From positions 3,249,671 through 3,313,670 of the forward strand of contig CAJSYZ010000002.1 in the NCBI GenBank assembly GCA_910574455.1: a DNA stretch of 64,000 nucleotides. Reading direction: 5' to 3'. The stretch's first letter is position 1, and every line of letters starts with the position of its first letter. Of the stretch, positions 1-11,558 are shown one piece after another. The notes under the pieces were generated by a model. The model did no database searches. It saw nothing but the letters and a program-made list of their open reading frames with translations, and was not told where the DNA came from. The DNA comes from Trichaptum fuscoviolaceum. Its lineage: Eukaryota; Basidiomycota; Agaricomycetes; Hymenochaetales; Trichaptaceae. A program made the translations under genes and the position numbers.

Positions 1-1117
1 ATGCTATGATGCCGGTCCTCCGCAGCAAAGTCAATTTCGCAAAGCCCATCCAGATTGCTGTTACTGGCATCAGCGAGATCAACGCTGGCGGGTGCTGGCT
101 ATGAATACTAGGCCAGTGATCAACTGACGACTGGATGACGGACTGCAACCATCAGCTCCCTCTTATACAGTCCATAACCCCGGTTCCGACAAGTTTTCCT
201 GCTTTTCTGAATGACATAGTTGGTGGTGTTGCGCAATATGCACTGCAACGAGGCGGGCCTTCTGAACGGCGGAAAGCACGGCAACCTGAAGCCGTCATTT
301 GGCTATCATGGCAGATATAGTTCCGCTCGGTGTGCGGGCCTGAGAATGGGTGCCTGGGTGAGCTTGTCTCTCGAGAAAGTAGAGAAAAAACATATATTAT
401 AAAAGGAACACAACTGCTCAAGCCTGAGGTAAGGTAGGATTCATGCAAGTGTAGACTTGATTTGCTTGAGACTCGGAAACGAGAATGAATAGAACCTGAA
501 AGGGAAAGCGACGGGGCGATGACGATTTCCGAGTTAAGCGAGCGTCTATTTCTGCTCAGCTCTACATTGTCGACAAGGTCGAGCTGGCGTGGGCTCGTTC
601 TCCTCCTCCTCCTCCTCCCACTACTAGTAGACTCCACTGTCTCAGGTAAAAATGAGCCAATGTCATCGCTGACGCCCTCTGGAACATCTGAAAGTCTAGG
701 TACGTACAATGACAAGCTGTGCCCCCCCTGGTCTATCGAGATCCATCGAAAGTTTGTTCCCCGTAAGGCCCTCTCACGGCGGGCCAGACATATCCTTTTT
801 CTCCATCTCACTCCCCGCTATCTTCTGCTTTTCTTTCTTCGACCAACACCTCTTTTGTTATCAGTTTGCCTTGTTCATTTGCTCGGGCACGCCTTGACGA
901 CTGTTCGCTTTGCTGACTTTTGACCCTTGCCATGCGCTTTGTCTTTCCTGCCTCTTTATCCGCACAATTTCACCAACGGCTCTGAACGTATCGAAACGTG
1001 CTTGTGCTCCGGCCCTCTTGGCGATCATATCATTCCGGCGGACGGCTTGCTCCAACACTCTCACTGCCTTGTGCACGAAACGTCCCACCACGTTAATTCG
1101 TTTACCCATTATTCCGC
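1..1117. other. Left-edge region, promoter side of the first gene
   Basis: No complete gene is recognised here. Bases 590-890 are strongly pyrimidine-rich on the + strand, as expected just upstream of a fungal transcription start, so this part probably serves the gene starting at 1118. The leftmost roughly 270 bases could hold the end of a minus-strand gene: two stretches can be joined through a candidate GT-AG intron (about 89-150) into an open frame that runs off the window edge. That reading is weak and no domain is recognisable. Confidence 0.35.
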
Positions 1118-3402
1118 ATGTCCTCTGCTGCACCTACTCTAACCGACACCAACGCTCCAACGACGACGGACACCTCTGTGCCAACGACGACCACTGGCGA
1201 CTCACTGACCATCGACGCTCCTACCTCACCTGTCGTCCCGTCTACCTCCGACCCGACCACCTCCACTACCGCACTTACCACATCGGACCCTACCACCGTC
1301 GTGCCAACGTCCACGGACGATCCTGCAACCTCTTCGACCTCTACTGGCGATCCAACAACGTCGGCGGCGACGTCAATGTCGTCTTCTGATACGTCCCTTC
1401 CTACAACATCCTCCGATCCCGAAACTTCGTCAACGGCAGGCCCAACGACAGACACATCCTCTCCTGTAACCGACACCTCGTGAGTGGCGATTCTCTTCGT
1501 TTTCGCTTTCATCTTCCTTCCATACATGCTCATGATCGTTGCAATCTCGGCTTAGAACCGCTGGTACTCCTACGGGAGAGACTACATCCAGTGAGGTCCC
1601 CTCTACATCCACCTCATCGACCGACTCCCCTCCCCCCACCACCTCGAGCATCATGTCCACTTCCACGGGTACTGCTACTGACTCCTCAACTCCTACCTCA
1701 GTGTCAACAACTTCGACGTCGGATTCGTCTGTCACTACCTCGACAGACACAACAGACACAACATCGACCGGTCCAACTACTACGACGTCGAGTTCAGACA
1801 CAACGACGACTACCTCTACAACCTCTCAATCTGATACGACGACTACGACTCAGCTTACGACTACAACGAATGACCCTACTACAACTACCTCGAATGACCC
1901 TACTACAACCACTTCAAATGATCCTACAACATCTACTAATTCTTCTCCTACGACCTCCTCGAGCGTTCCCCCACCTACCAGTCTAGCTAGCGATACAAGT
2001 TCAACAGTATCGACGACGACTTCCTCCTCCTCATCGACATCCATCTCAGCCCAGTAAGTTTATGACTTCAACCTATGTGCATTGGCTTTGTGGGAAGTTC
2101 TAACTGTATGGAACTAGAACTACGTTGTCGACTACTTTATTTGTTTCAACTACTGATAGCGAAGGCCGCATAACGTCCACTGCGCCTGCAGTTTTCACTT
2201 CAACTTTCACGTCGGAATCGAGTGGCTCATTAGTGACTGTGACGCAAACAGTCGCTAATGCACCGGGCGCTTCCCTGAGCACGGACAACGGTAGCAGTCA
2301 TTCGACTTCACAGTGAGTTTCGTATCGTTGATGGACTCTACATATGTCTTATGCACTAGGACTAGGTTCTTCTCGAATAAGGGCGCAGTGGCCGGTGTGT
2401 TTTTGATCGTTGGTTTGGCAGTTGCTTCCGTCTGCCTCTGGATTGCATTTGCAGTTCGCAGGTCTCGCAAGAGAAGAAGGCTGGAACATGAGGCAGCTAT
2501 GGTTGGTCCACAGGGCCATCGATCTCCTCTCGAAGATGAAGATGATGTTGGTCCAAGCGCAACGATAAGTTCGAGGGGAACCGTGCCTATGGCGCAGCGT
2601 TCAAGCTCATCGATGCCCTTTGCAGCTATGGGAGCCGCTCGCCCGCCTTCTGCGTTGTACGACCGAGGAGGAGCAGATAATATTCAGGGCGAAGGTGGGC
2701 CATACGACCCGTATGCGGGATACACGGTTCCTCCCGGAGCGGCTGTGAACACCTTCACCCTCAACCGAGCTGCGAAGGAGGGTTACGTGCCTGCCCGGAC
2801 GTCCAGTCCACCTCTTGCTTCTGGCTCTGGCTCTGGTGGAGCGGACGCGGGTCCCGCGCCGCAGCCGGGAAGCCCCAACTCTGTTGCGTTTGCGGGCCTC
2901 GGCCGACAGCCGAGTGACGATGGGAAGGGCGGAAGCAGTGGGAATACGAGTGAGGGACACTATCATAGCAGGAGTATTAGCTATAGCTCGTACGAGCCTT
3001 TGCTTGTTGCAAGTGGCCTGAGCACAGGAAAGACTCCGCCTGCGACGCCAGCGATGGGTGCCGTGCGCGCGCCGACACCGCCTCCGCGCAGTCCTTACCG
3101 ACCCTCGTTCTCTGGTGGACAAGAAATTCCTAGTGGTGAACGTGACCCGAGCTCGACGTCATTGCCGCATACAGGTGAAGTGAAGACAGACGACCGGTTG
3201 GACCCTGCATTGTTGTCGAGGCTGCATAGAACCAATACACGAGGTTCCAGTGGTACTGGGTTGAGAGATGACGAGGATTACTCGAGGCCTGTGTTAGGGG
3301 TGAGCTTTCTCTCTTAACTGTACTCAAAATTACCACTGACACGTTCGAAAGGTTCGAAATCTGCCAGAAAACGCTAGCATTAGCGAGTACTCGGACGACT
3401 AG
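1118..3402 (+). CDS. Ser/Thr-rich single-pass membrane protein
   Basis: Five exons (1118-1479, 1556-2053, 2118-2312, 2360-3299, 3352-3402) keep phase and give 681 residues. Roughly the first 350 residues are almost only Ser, Thr, Asp and Pro, like the O-mannosylated stalks of fungal wall-stress sensors. Three perfect-period 24-bp units (1869-1940) encode NDPTTTTS-type repeats. One transmembrane helix follows (around GVFLIVGLAVASVCLWIAF) with a basic stop-transfer RRSRKRRR, then a cytosolic tail of about 270 residues rich in Pro, Gly and Ser with no known domain. This layout resembles Mid2/Wsc-like proteins, but no WSC Cys domain or N-terminal signal peptide is present. The last small exon supplies a C terminus ending in EYSDD. 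The sensor role is inferred; the architecture is seen. Confidence 0.8.
1869..1940 (+). repeat. Three tandem 24-bp coding repeats
   Basis: Three consecutive 24-base units start at 1869, 1893 and 1917 and each begin AATGA(C/T)CCTAC. They encode an eight-residue Asn-Asp-Pro-Thr unit within the Ser/Thr-rich ectodomain. Differences between units are mostly synonymous or Ser/Thr swaps. Confidence 0.85.
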
Positions 3403-3980
3403 TTCTGACGCTTTTTCTCTTTTTTCACTTCCTACTCTTGACGTGTACTTGTTCTCTACTAATACACATAGACTCAGGACAGTTAATGCATATCATTTTT
3501 CTGCTAGCTTGCGCCTGGATTTCACGGACTGACTGCTCCCCTCTGTCGTTACTTAAACGATTGTTGTCTGTACCTCTCTTTTGTTAATCATGTTATGTAT
3601 TAGTCCTTTCTTTTCCTTGCTGATCCGGTCTTTTTTGTTGGACTGTTGTAGGTAGCTATCAATTGACTGACTAGTATTGGATTTGCTTGAGCATCTTGCT
3701 GAATTATGGTTTATATTGAACTTGATACATTCAAATCCGTGTCTTTTTGGAAACCGCGGTGAGCTTGGGTACACTCACGGATGTAAGGGACCACGCGCCG
3801 TCGTCTTCTGTTCACCCATGGTATCATTGAACGGCACTCAGGACATGTCTATTTATCCTCGTTATCTTCTCAGCGATGCCGCCTATATTTACATCCGTGT
3901 CCTATCTCTCAGTGCCGGTTATTAGTACTGTCTGTGCTGTCTCTCTGTGCGCGCATCACTCGCATTGAGCTCAGCAGTAA
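3403..3980. other. Intergenic, 578 bp
   Basis: Holds the 3' region of the Ser/Thr-rich gene and the promoter of the hydrolase. CT-rich blocks lie near 3410-3440 and 3905-3960. No gene seen. Confidence 0.6.
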
Positions 3981-5375
3981 ATGTCATTAGTAGACAGCCA
4001 GTCCGTCTCGCCCAACGAACCGATTCACGACACTCCTATCCTCGGTATGACGACTCGCCCGCGCGTGCAGAACGCGACAGAGTTTGGTAACCCTCTGTCC
4101 TTCTGGGTCGAGTACCCCGACGGTCTCGTCGACCTCACGCGCTCTGCGCACTTGGAGGGCGGAGGGAGCGCGAAGCCGCCGCCACTTGTCGAGGGCGAGC
4201 AGATTGAGATTCCGGTGGACGGCGACCGCACAATAAGGGTGGATGCGAAGAAGAGTGCATTGGTGGTTATCGATATGCAGAAGTGAGTAGATGTCGGAGG
4301 CGTTTGAAGGGCAAGGTGATGTACTTATTCGCATTTACCTTTCAGCTTCTTCCTGCACCCGGACCTGCGCAATCATCCAAAGGGCCTGGCCTGCGTCGAC
4401 CCTTTGTTGAACGTTGTGCCTCCGCTGAGAGCGGCGGGTGTCAAGATACTCTGGGTGTGCGTGTCAACTATCTCCTCGTATCTACAGATCACTGATGCCT
4501 CGTACTTTCTGTACCACCATCGTCTGTCTAACCATTTTCATGACTCTGATGTCCTGATTTTTCTTGCTTGCCAGTAATTGGGGCCTGACTGACCATGAGC
4601 TGACCACGATCCCTCCGAGCCTCGTCCGTGGGTTCAGGAAGAGTGGCGGGGGCGGGTTCGGATCTGAGCTCCCCGGAGGATTCGGGCGCCTTCTCATGCG
4701 TGGTGCCCTGAACTCGGACCTGTATGGCCCGCTGCAGGACGAGTATCTCAAGGGTAAAGCGCAGGGCACCGACGTGTGGATTCACAAGAATCGGTGCGTA
4801 CTACCTCTCACAGTGCGTGAATATGGCCAGTGTGTGGGCGGCCGCACTATCATTGCTCTGTTGTTCAGCAAGTTATAAATGCCGTTTGCTGACGCGCGTG
4901 TGTGCTCTGGCTATTTTAAAAAAATACTAGGATGAGCGGACTCTGGGGCCCTCAGTCGGCACTGGACCTTTACCTGCAGGAAGAGGGAATCCAGACACTG
5001 CTCTTCGCCGGCGTCAACGCTGACCAGGTACGCTCACAGCCCCTTTCACCGCATGCCAGTCCCACTGCGCAAGGATTGGCGTTGGGCGTTGCTGACCTCT
5101 CCTATGTTCTTATCCGCACAGTGTGTCCTGGGCACGGTTATCGATTCGTACTACCGAGGTTACGACATTGTCCTCGTCCAGGACGCCACTGCCACAACCT
5201 CCCCTGATGGCGGGTTTGAGAACGTTTGCTATAACATCGGAAACGTATGCCAACGCGCGAGCGCGCCTTCCTTTCTACCAGTCACCTGTAGTTGACTGAC
5301 TTGGACATTTGCGCGTAGAGTTACGGCTTTGTGACTGATTCGAAGCGGATTGCTGATGCGGCATCAAAGAAATAG
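3981..5375 (+). CDS. Isochorismatase-like cysteine hydrolase
   Basis: Six exons (3981-4282, 4346-4456, 4575-4793, 4931-5027, 5122-5244, 5319-5375) give 302 residues. The isochorismatase-fold triad is visible: Asp in ALVVIDMQNFF, Lys in DVWIHKNR, and the nucleophile Cys in NADQCVLGT after the family cis-peptide region. The first ~80 residues form an extension seen in fungal members, with FWVEYPDGLVDLTRS. The family hydrolyses isochorismate, nicotinamide, ureido-acids or related amides; the substrate cannot be told from sequence. It is likely cytosolic, since no signal peptide or transmembrane segment was seen. Introns interrupt both sides of the triad and one sits directly before the catalytic Cys codon. 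Confidence 0.88.
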
Positions 5376-6286
5376 CTGAATATATTTTGTTCATATGTAG
5401 TAAGCAACCCTCTTAATCCCCATTTCTTTACTAGTACTAACGTTATATGATGAAGAATATAGGATATATGTATGAGTATCATTGGATGAACGAATTGAGG
5501 TCAATTTGACAAATTTCTTTCTCCGCTCCGCATATTGAGCCGCTCGATTGTGCACGACGTTCTCTTCAAGCTAATAAACTTTGAATAGTGATTACTTTCA
5601 ACATGCGGGAAAAGTTAAGTTTGCAACTTCAAGTTGAATGTGCTGCGGCGTCTATCTGTACTGTCCGTTTACAGCCTGAGGTTGTGACCGAGCACAGCTT
5701 TCGCGCTTAGTTGCACCGCACCAGGGTTGCATGTACGCAGTAAGGAGGCCCTGCTTTCCTCTCAGGCACACACTATTATTTCGCACAACCATCTGAATGG
5801 GATCACTGCGCAGAAACGACTTGGCGATCTAATCGTGAATAAGACAAGATTATATTCACCAAATCCCACTTCAGGACCGCTTATTGACGGATTAATATCC
5901 TGCTAGATGCATTATTACCGGTCCTCTCTGCGAAAGAGAGCTGTTCTTCACAGACACGACGTTACTGCACTACCTGGACCATGATATACATCAAACAAGA
6001 TCGCCAATAACGACAGTCGATCACTGCGGTTTCCGTGAACCTTGGCGCATGTGTCCGCGACCGAACCCCGGACTGTGGATTCCTGTTCGCGTCTCTTTTA
6101 GCATACCCGCTTCCGCCTGGGTGACGGAAAGGTATTAAAAAGAGGCAGGAAGATGCCAACAGACCATCAGTTCCCCAAGCCCTTCTTTCTTTTCAATTCA
6201 CATTCCTCCTCCTCTGTGGCCTCTCTACCTCTTTGCCACAGTCATCGCCTCCACAATCTTATACCTTGTCCCTACTAGTAATTGCA
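5376..6286. other. Intergenic, 911 bp
   Basis: No gene recognised. The right end looks like a promoter: a TATA-like TATTAAAAAG near 6133, followed by a CT-rich tract at 6180-6240 immediately before the first RTA1-like gene. Confidence 0.55.
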
Positions 6287-7725
6287 ATGGGTAAGCTTTG
6301 GAACAAGTGCTTGTATGTGTTTTTCAGTACTAACTCTCGTTCTCTTGTAGCTCCCTTCGTCACCCCTCCCTTTTTCGACCCTGAGATAGACTCAAACTAC
6401 CATTATGTGCCCACCGGCTGGGTGTGCATCGTGTTCATTGTGTTGTTTGGTATTTCGACATGTGAGGCTGCGGAGTATCTACCTTCCTCGTCCCCTTCCT
6501 TGCTAACAGCCATTATTTCACCAGTCGTGCATACCGTGGAGGCTTTGTATTTCAGACTCTGGTGGTTGCTACCTACTGCTGTGCTAGCCGGCCTGGGAGA
6601 AATTCTAGGCTGGTCAGCTCGTTACTGGTCAAGTTTGAATGATGGGATATTGGATACTCCCTTCTTGATGCAGTACGTAAGGCAGAGGGGTGATATCGCG
6701 TGTCCTACTAATGATGTGTTCAATTTTCAGAATCTCATGTACCATCATTGCTCCAACGCCACTGCTAGCCGCGTACTTCATCATTGTCGGGCGCTTGATC
6801 GTTCTGCTCGGCCCTCAATACAGCCGTCTCAAGCCATCACTCTGTTAGTGTCCAATCCCCCCTGTCGATTTTCTTTACTAATATGCTTAACATCAGACAA
6901 CAAGATTTTCTTGACAATCGTATGGCTTGTCATATCATCGTCTCCATCGGCCCATCGGTTCTAACTATTATGAAATCCTAGGACATCATCGCCCTAGTGA
7001 TTCAAGCTGCCGGAGGAGGAATTGCATCCGGTTCAAACTCCAACCTTGGTAAGTAATGACTTCATCTTGTCTCAAATTCAGCAGGAAAATTCATGCATCC
7101 CTTACACAGGCGCTAATATCATGCTCGCTGGTATTGCTTTCCAGCTCGGTGAGCAATGAATTTTAGTCCATTAATGATGTTTGCTGACTCGACACGAAAA
7201 GCTTCTCTGATCGTTTTCTCGACGCTTTCTGTTGAGTACTTCTATCGTCTCATCACCAACAAGCCAATACGCAACGTGGGGACGACGAGTGTGTCAAGCC
7301 CTGGATCTTCGAGCATCTCGTTCTCCAAGGGCGTATCTGGATTACCTCGGCCAGTCGTCCCGCTCATCGCTGGAATTGCATTTAGCATCCTTTGCTTGTT
7401 CATTCGGTATGTCTTTCTTCCAAGAGAGTATGAATCATGATGTTTAATTATTGACAAATGTATAGTGCTGTGTATCGGCTAATTGAGCTTTCGGACGGTT
7501 GGAATGGTAGGGTTATCTCCACGCAAGTGTACTTCAGTGAGTGTCATCCCTTGTCCTTCATTCTCCAACGATGGATATTTGAGACGTCGGTTGGATCTGT
7601 CGGATGCTTACTGATCATATGTTTCACTTGTTTTAGACGTGCTGGACGGCATGATGGTTGTGCTGGCGATCATCACGTTGAACGTTCTCCACCCTGGGCC
7701 GGTGCTTCGTCCCAAGGCCTTCTAA
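6287..7725 (+). CDS. RTA1-like 7-TM protein, tandem copy A
   Basis: Ten exons (6287-6290, 6351-6461, 6525-6672, 6731-6843, 6897-6919, 6982-7048, 7110-7148, 7202-7406, 7466-7536, 7637-7725) give 289 residues. Family signatures: HYVPTGWVCIVFIVLFG, LWWLLPTAVLAGLGEILGWSAR, TIIAPTPLLAA, GPQYSRL, DIIALVIQAAGGG, and the C-terminal RAVYRLIELSDGW. RTA1/Rsb1-type proteins are seven-helix membrane proteins linked in yeast to lipid-base export and resistance to aminocholesterol and other drugs. The first exon is only ATG plus one base, so the start rests on splice phase and on the equivalent start in the next gene. The cargo of this copy is unknown. Confidence 0.88.
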
Positions 7726-8284
7726 GCGGTCTGACAAGTGGACAGAGCACAGATGGACGATTGTAGCCTTTCGGAGTAATATATCTATTTCATGTTTTTC
7801 GAACAAGGCTTTACACTTTTACTACTTACGAATTTCACGCTCATGTTCTCCGCGATTACTATGGACTGTTTTCTACATCCGGACTTTTAGCCTAATTTCT
7901 ATCAGACACTGAGTCTCTCTGGGTTTATACTTCCGGTGTCTTGGGGGGTGTAATTAAGTGATAGAGTTTGCTCTTCCGAGCCAAAAAGAGAATCGAAGGC
8001 TTCTTCCGATTATCTTATCTCGAATTCGAAGCCGAGCCCGAGATTGCCGTGTCTTCAAGATCAGTTGCACCCACTGCCACCCACAGACTGCATGTCGCTG
8101 CGCACCGTGTGCTGCGGACCAGCGGCACGTCATTTCACGCAAACGATTGGCCCGACATCGGGTTCGGTGTTGGGCACACCCCTTAAACACACACGGCATC
8201 ATGCCCGCCTCCCCTTCTTAAGGACAATCCACATCACTGCAGTGCCTCGTAGTACGCATGCTAGATTTATTATTCCTCGGCACA
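7726..8284. other. Intergenic between the two RTA1-like genes
   Basis: 559 bp separate the tandem copies. No gene is recognised; the open frames around 7954-8221 have no domain and no codon pattern like the neighbours. The last 120 bp probably act as promoter of copy B. Confidence 0.55.
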
Positions 8285-9727
8285 ATGGTAAGCGTTACAA
8301 ACTTTTATGCAGGTCTGTAGACTTAGTCGTGCTCATGCCTTGGCCCAGTCTCAACCACAGGTCGTTCACGACTCGCTATACGGCTATGTCCCGACAGAGA
8401 GTGTCTGTGCAATTTTCATAGCCCTGTTTGGTCTTTCCACCCGTATGTTTTGTGTTCCGTTCGCTCAAAGAGTGTGGCTCATGTTTGTGGACAGTAATCC
8501 ATGTCGGTGAAGCGATTGTCTTCAGAATGTGGTGGCTACTCCCCACAGCGGCCCTTGCTGGACTGGGCGAGGTCATAGGTTGGGCAGGTCGACTCTGGTC
8601 GAGTCAATCGCCGGGTCGCCTGGATCCATTTTTGATGCAGTGGGTTTGGTTCTCACAAGTACAAATACCGATGGGTACACTGACGTGCTTCTCAAGGATA
8701 TGCTCGACTATCATTGCTCCCACACCATTGCTTGCGGTAAATTTCGTTGTACTCGGCATACTCATTGGCTACCTTGGGCCCCAGTATAGTCGATTGAGCC
8801 CCGGATGGTGTTGGTGTTGTCTCCTGTATGCACTCTAACCTTTACTGATAGACTTTTGTCCACAGACACAATAGTGTTCTGCTCAGCAGTGCGTATCCCG
8901 CTAAATGATTGATCCTTGCACTTCTCTCACATTATATCTAAGGATATCATAGCCTTGGTCGTGCAAGCGGTCGGTGGGGCATCCGCGTCTGAAGCCGTAG
9001 AGAATGGCAATGATCCGACGAAGTGTGTATTGCATAATATGGGCGGATGTTCTGGCACGTACTGATAATTGTCTGTAGAGGGGGTCATATCATGTTAGGA
9101 GGCATTGCCTTTCAATTGGGTAAGTCAACATACCTATAACGACTTTACATGCGTTGTTGATCTCTTTACAGCTGCCATCTCGATTTACGCCATCCTCGCT
9201 TTCGAGTTCCTGCTGCGCTACCACGCGGATAAACCTGTTCGAGTGTTAAAGGTGTCTGAAGACGCGAAGCACGAGCAAGGAATTGTGACATTGGACAGGA
9301 AAGTTAAGCTTATGATACTCGGGCTTACCTTCAGCACGCTATGCATATTCATCCGGTATGCACCTGCAACCTGCCAATGTATGCACTGTTATAGGCACTG
9401 ACATCGGCTGTTAGATCTGTCTATCGTACAATAGAATTGTCAAACGGGTGGACAGGCCGAATTATCCACACTCAGGTCTACTTCAGTTCGTTTGCACCTA
9501 CCTTCTATTACTGTGCAAAGTTGCTAATTGCTGTCGCAGATGTTCTCGACGGAGCAATGATCTTAATTGCACTCTGGACCGTGAACTTCCTACATCCCGG
9601 ATATTTATTGCGACACATTGGATGGGGACACCACGAAGTCGCAGATAGGAAAGACGCGGAACAAATGGCTAGAGACGCTAGTTTAGACGACAAACGGCTG
9701 AGACAGTCGAAGAAGCCCATAAGCTGA
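8285..9727 (+). CDS. RTA1-like 7-TM protein, tandem copy B
   Basis: Ten exons (8285-8287, 8349-8442, 8495-8639, 8697-8809, 8866-8888, 8943-9022, 9079-9119, 9172-9355, 9415-9485, 9540-9727) give 313 residues. Motifs match copy A closely: YGYVPTESVCAIFIALFGLS, RMWWLLPTAALAGLGEVIGW, TIIAPTPLLA, LGPQYSRLSPGWY, DIIALVVQAVGG, GGHIMLGGIAFQL and RSVYRTIELSNGW. The exon-1 intron directly follows the ATG; a closer acceptor at 8312 would leave a 25-nt intron, so 8348 was chosen. The exon 4-5 donor (GTTGGT after 8809) was picked because it restores WYTIVF. The C-terminal tail is longer and more charged than in copy A. Probable plasma-membrane lipid or drug-resistance protein. Confidence 0.87.
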
Positions 9728-10086
9728 ACTAAACCTGCGCTACCAAACGCTCCGGCCCAAAGGGTATATAAGAGTAATGCGAAACAGCATCTTCGATGCA
9801 TTAAATATCAACTTTGACTTCCTCTATTGCACATACATTTTCCACATCCACGATCGCGACTGTAAATTGCTTTCTCAAGAATTGTATTCACGTCTTTTGT
9901 CTTTTAATGATCTATAATGTAGCGTACTGCAAATGATTTGAATCGATATTATTGCTTACTGAGGATCGACGCCGATCTTCTCTTCCAGAAGTTCGGCCTT
10001 CTCCGACGACAGCCTGAGTGGGGCGTAGTGGCACGTTCCGCCAGCGTGAGGCTCCGCTTTCTCTCTTTCATAACTCGACATTAGCA
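9728..10086. promoter_or_regulatory. Region upstream of dihydrofolate reductase
   Basis: This 359-bp stretch between RTA1-like copy B and DHFR has a good TATA-type element (TATATAAG, 9765-9772) about 315 bp before the DHFR start. No ACGCGT box was found. Promoter function is inferred from position only. Confidence 0.4.
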
Positions 10087-10823
10087 ATGCCCTTGACATT
10101 AGCATCGCAATTCGATACGTTCTCCCTCATACTCGCCGCTACGGGCAAGAATGGCATCGGACAGGGCGCACAGCTTCCCTGGCGTTTGCCAAAAGAAATG
10201 GCATATTTTGCTAAAGTCACCTCAGACGCACCTGCGGGGAAGATGAATGCAGTTGTCATGGGACGAAAGACTTGGGAGAGTATCCCACCCAAGTTTCGTC
10301 CACTGAAGGGAAGGATGAATATAGTGATCAGCAACAACAAGGATTATCTCAAGTATGTCAATGGCCTAGGTTCTTGACGCGACGCATAAACTAATCTGAA
10401 TTGTCCTACAGAGATTGTCCAGACATCAGCGAGGAGAGGCTGCAAGCTACGAACAGTCTTGTCTTTGGAGCTACGAATCTCACCGCGGCATTGTGGCGCG
10501 CTTCACCCGTCGGAAATCCAAAGGCTTCGGATGTTCACCGCACGTACGTTATCGGAGGTGCTTCGTTGTTCAACGAGTGCATCAAACTCGCATACGGCTA
10601 CGAACGCATTGACCGACTCCTCCTTACCCGCATCCTGTCGCCCGCGTTCGAGGAATGCGATACATTCATATCCGAATTCCGGGAGCAACTCGCTGAGGAT
10701 TATCGACTGCTATGGAAAAGGGCGTCACACGAAAAGCTTGAGGAATGGGTGGGTTTCGAAGTTCCCAAAGGTGAACAGGAAGAAAATGGTGTAAAGTATG
10801 AGTTTCAGTTGTGGTATTGTTAA
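10087..10823 (+). CDS. DFR1: Dihydrofolate reductase
   Basis: Two exons (10087-10352, 10412-10823) encode 225 residues, typical of fungal DHFR. The enzyme reduces dihydrofolate to tetrahydrofolate with NADPH and supplies thymidylate and purine synthesis. Visible motifs: [20 protein letters not shown] (Met20-loop region and acidic/PW site), [12 protein letters not shown] (NADPH-binding loop), and [13 protein letters not shown] (second NADPH site). The C terminus ends EFQLWYC, matching the family's last strand. The single 59-bp intron follows KDYLK. The ATG at 10087 was chosen because [19 protein letters not shown] leads straight into the first strand. Confidence 0.96.
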
Positions 10824-10987
10824 GAATGTGGTAGAGCCTGTAATACTGTAATTTTAGAGACAAATAAGTGTGCTGTCCGTCCTCCTGATGCGATTTCCGT
10901 CAAGCCTACTGCCTCTTCGAGAAGGACGCCTGTGGAGATCGATTTCTCGTGGCGGTGAAGTGTAAACAGCGACGCAAAAAGATTTCT

Positions 10988-11325
10988 TCAACCTTGGCGC
11001 TGTCATGATAAACATTAGCACTTGTTGTCCTCGAGTAGGATATACTGGGACACACCTGCTTGTGCTTCGGGTTTCTCGAGCAAATGATGTAGACGCGCCC
11101 CTTACGCTTCACTACAGCGCATCCATCGCACATTAGCTTCACAGATGACCGGACCTTCATTCCTCGCGAGAGCGCTGGCGCTGAGCCCGACAATGACGGT
11201 TCTGGGAGGTGTGGGTGTGCATGTTGGGATGTTGGTAGCTGTGCTCGTCTGAGCAGCCCAGAAATCGACGAGAAGTAGCTTGTGCGCTGACGCAGTAGAC
11301 TTCCAGAAAGCAAAGAGCGTAGCAT
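10988..11325 (-). CDS. RTC6: Mitochondrial large-subunit ribosomal protein bL36m
   Basis: Two exons: 11056-11325 encodes 90 residues, and a 12-nt last exon (10988-10999) adds Arg-Gln-Gly-stop, giving 93 residues. The bL36 core is complete: [20 protein letters not shown] with the zinc-ribbon pair CDGC, then [12 protein letters not shown]. About 53 residues before it, rich in Arg, Ser and Leu, look like a mitochondrial import sequence. Without the tiny last exon the protein would run on into non-family residues, so the splice is well supported. It lies tail to tail with DHFR. Confidence 0.93.
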
Positions 11326-11558
11326 AGTGGCAGAGGTGAGTGTCTAGGAAAGTAAGAATCTCAACTTTCCAACGGTGTCTTCGGATACAAGTCCGGCAAC
11401 GCGAGGCATTCCTATTCCGGCCTCCTCGCAGTGACCTTCCAGCTCAGTTACGCTCAGCACAGACCCCCTTTCTTTGCTTTCACCACCACTACCACTTATG
11501 TTGCGACCGCCCGAATAGATTCATACATCAGACGCACAATCTTTACTTCATCTAGGCA

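Noticed and set aside
152..811. 219-codon open frame on the minus strand near the left edge
   Set aside because: Arg/Ser-rich with no domain. It overlaps the CT-rich promoter of the gene at 1118, so it is probably a chance frame.
8288..8312. Shorter first intron in RTA1-like copy B
   Set aside because: It would be 25 nt, below the usual fungal minimum; the acceptor at 8348 gives 61 nt, close to the 60 nt of copy A.
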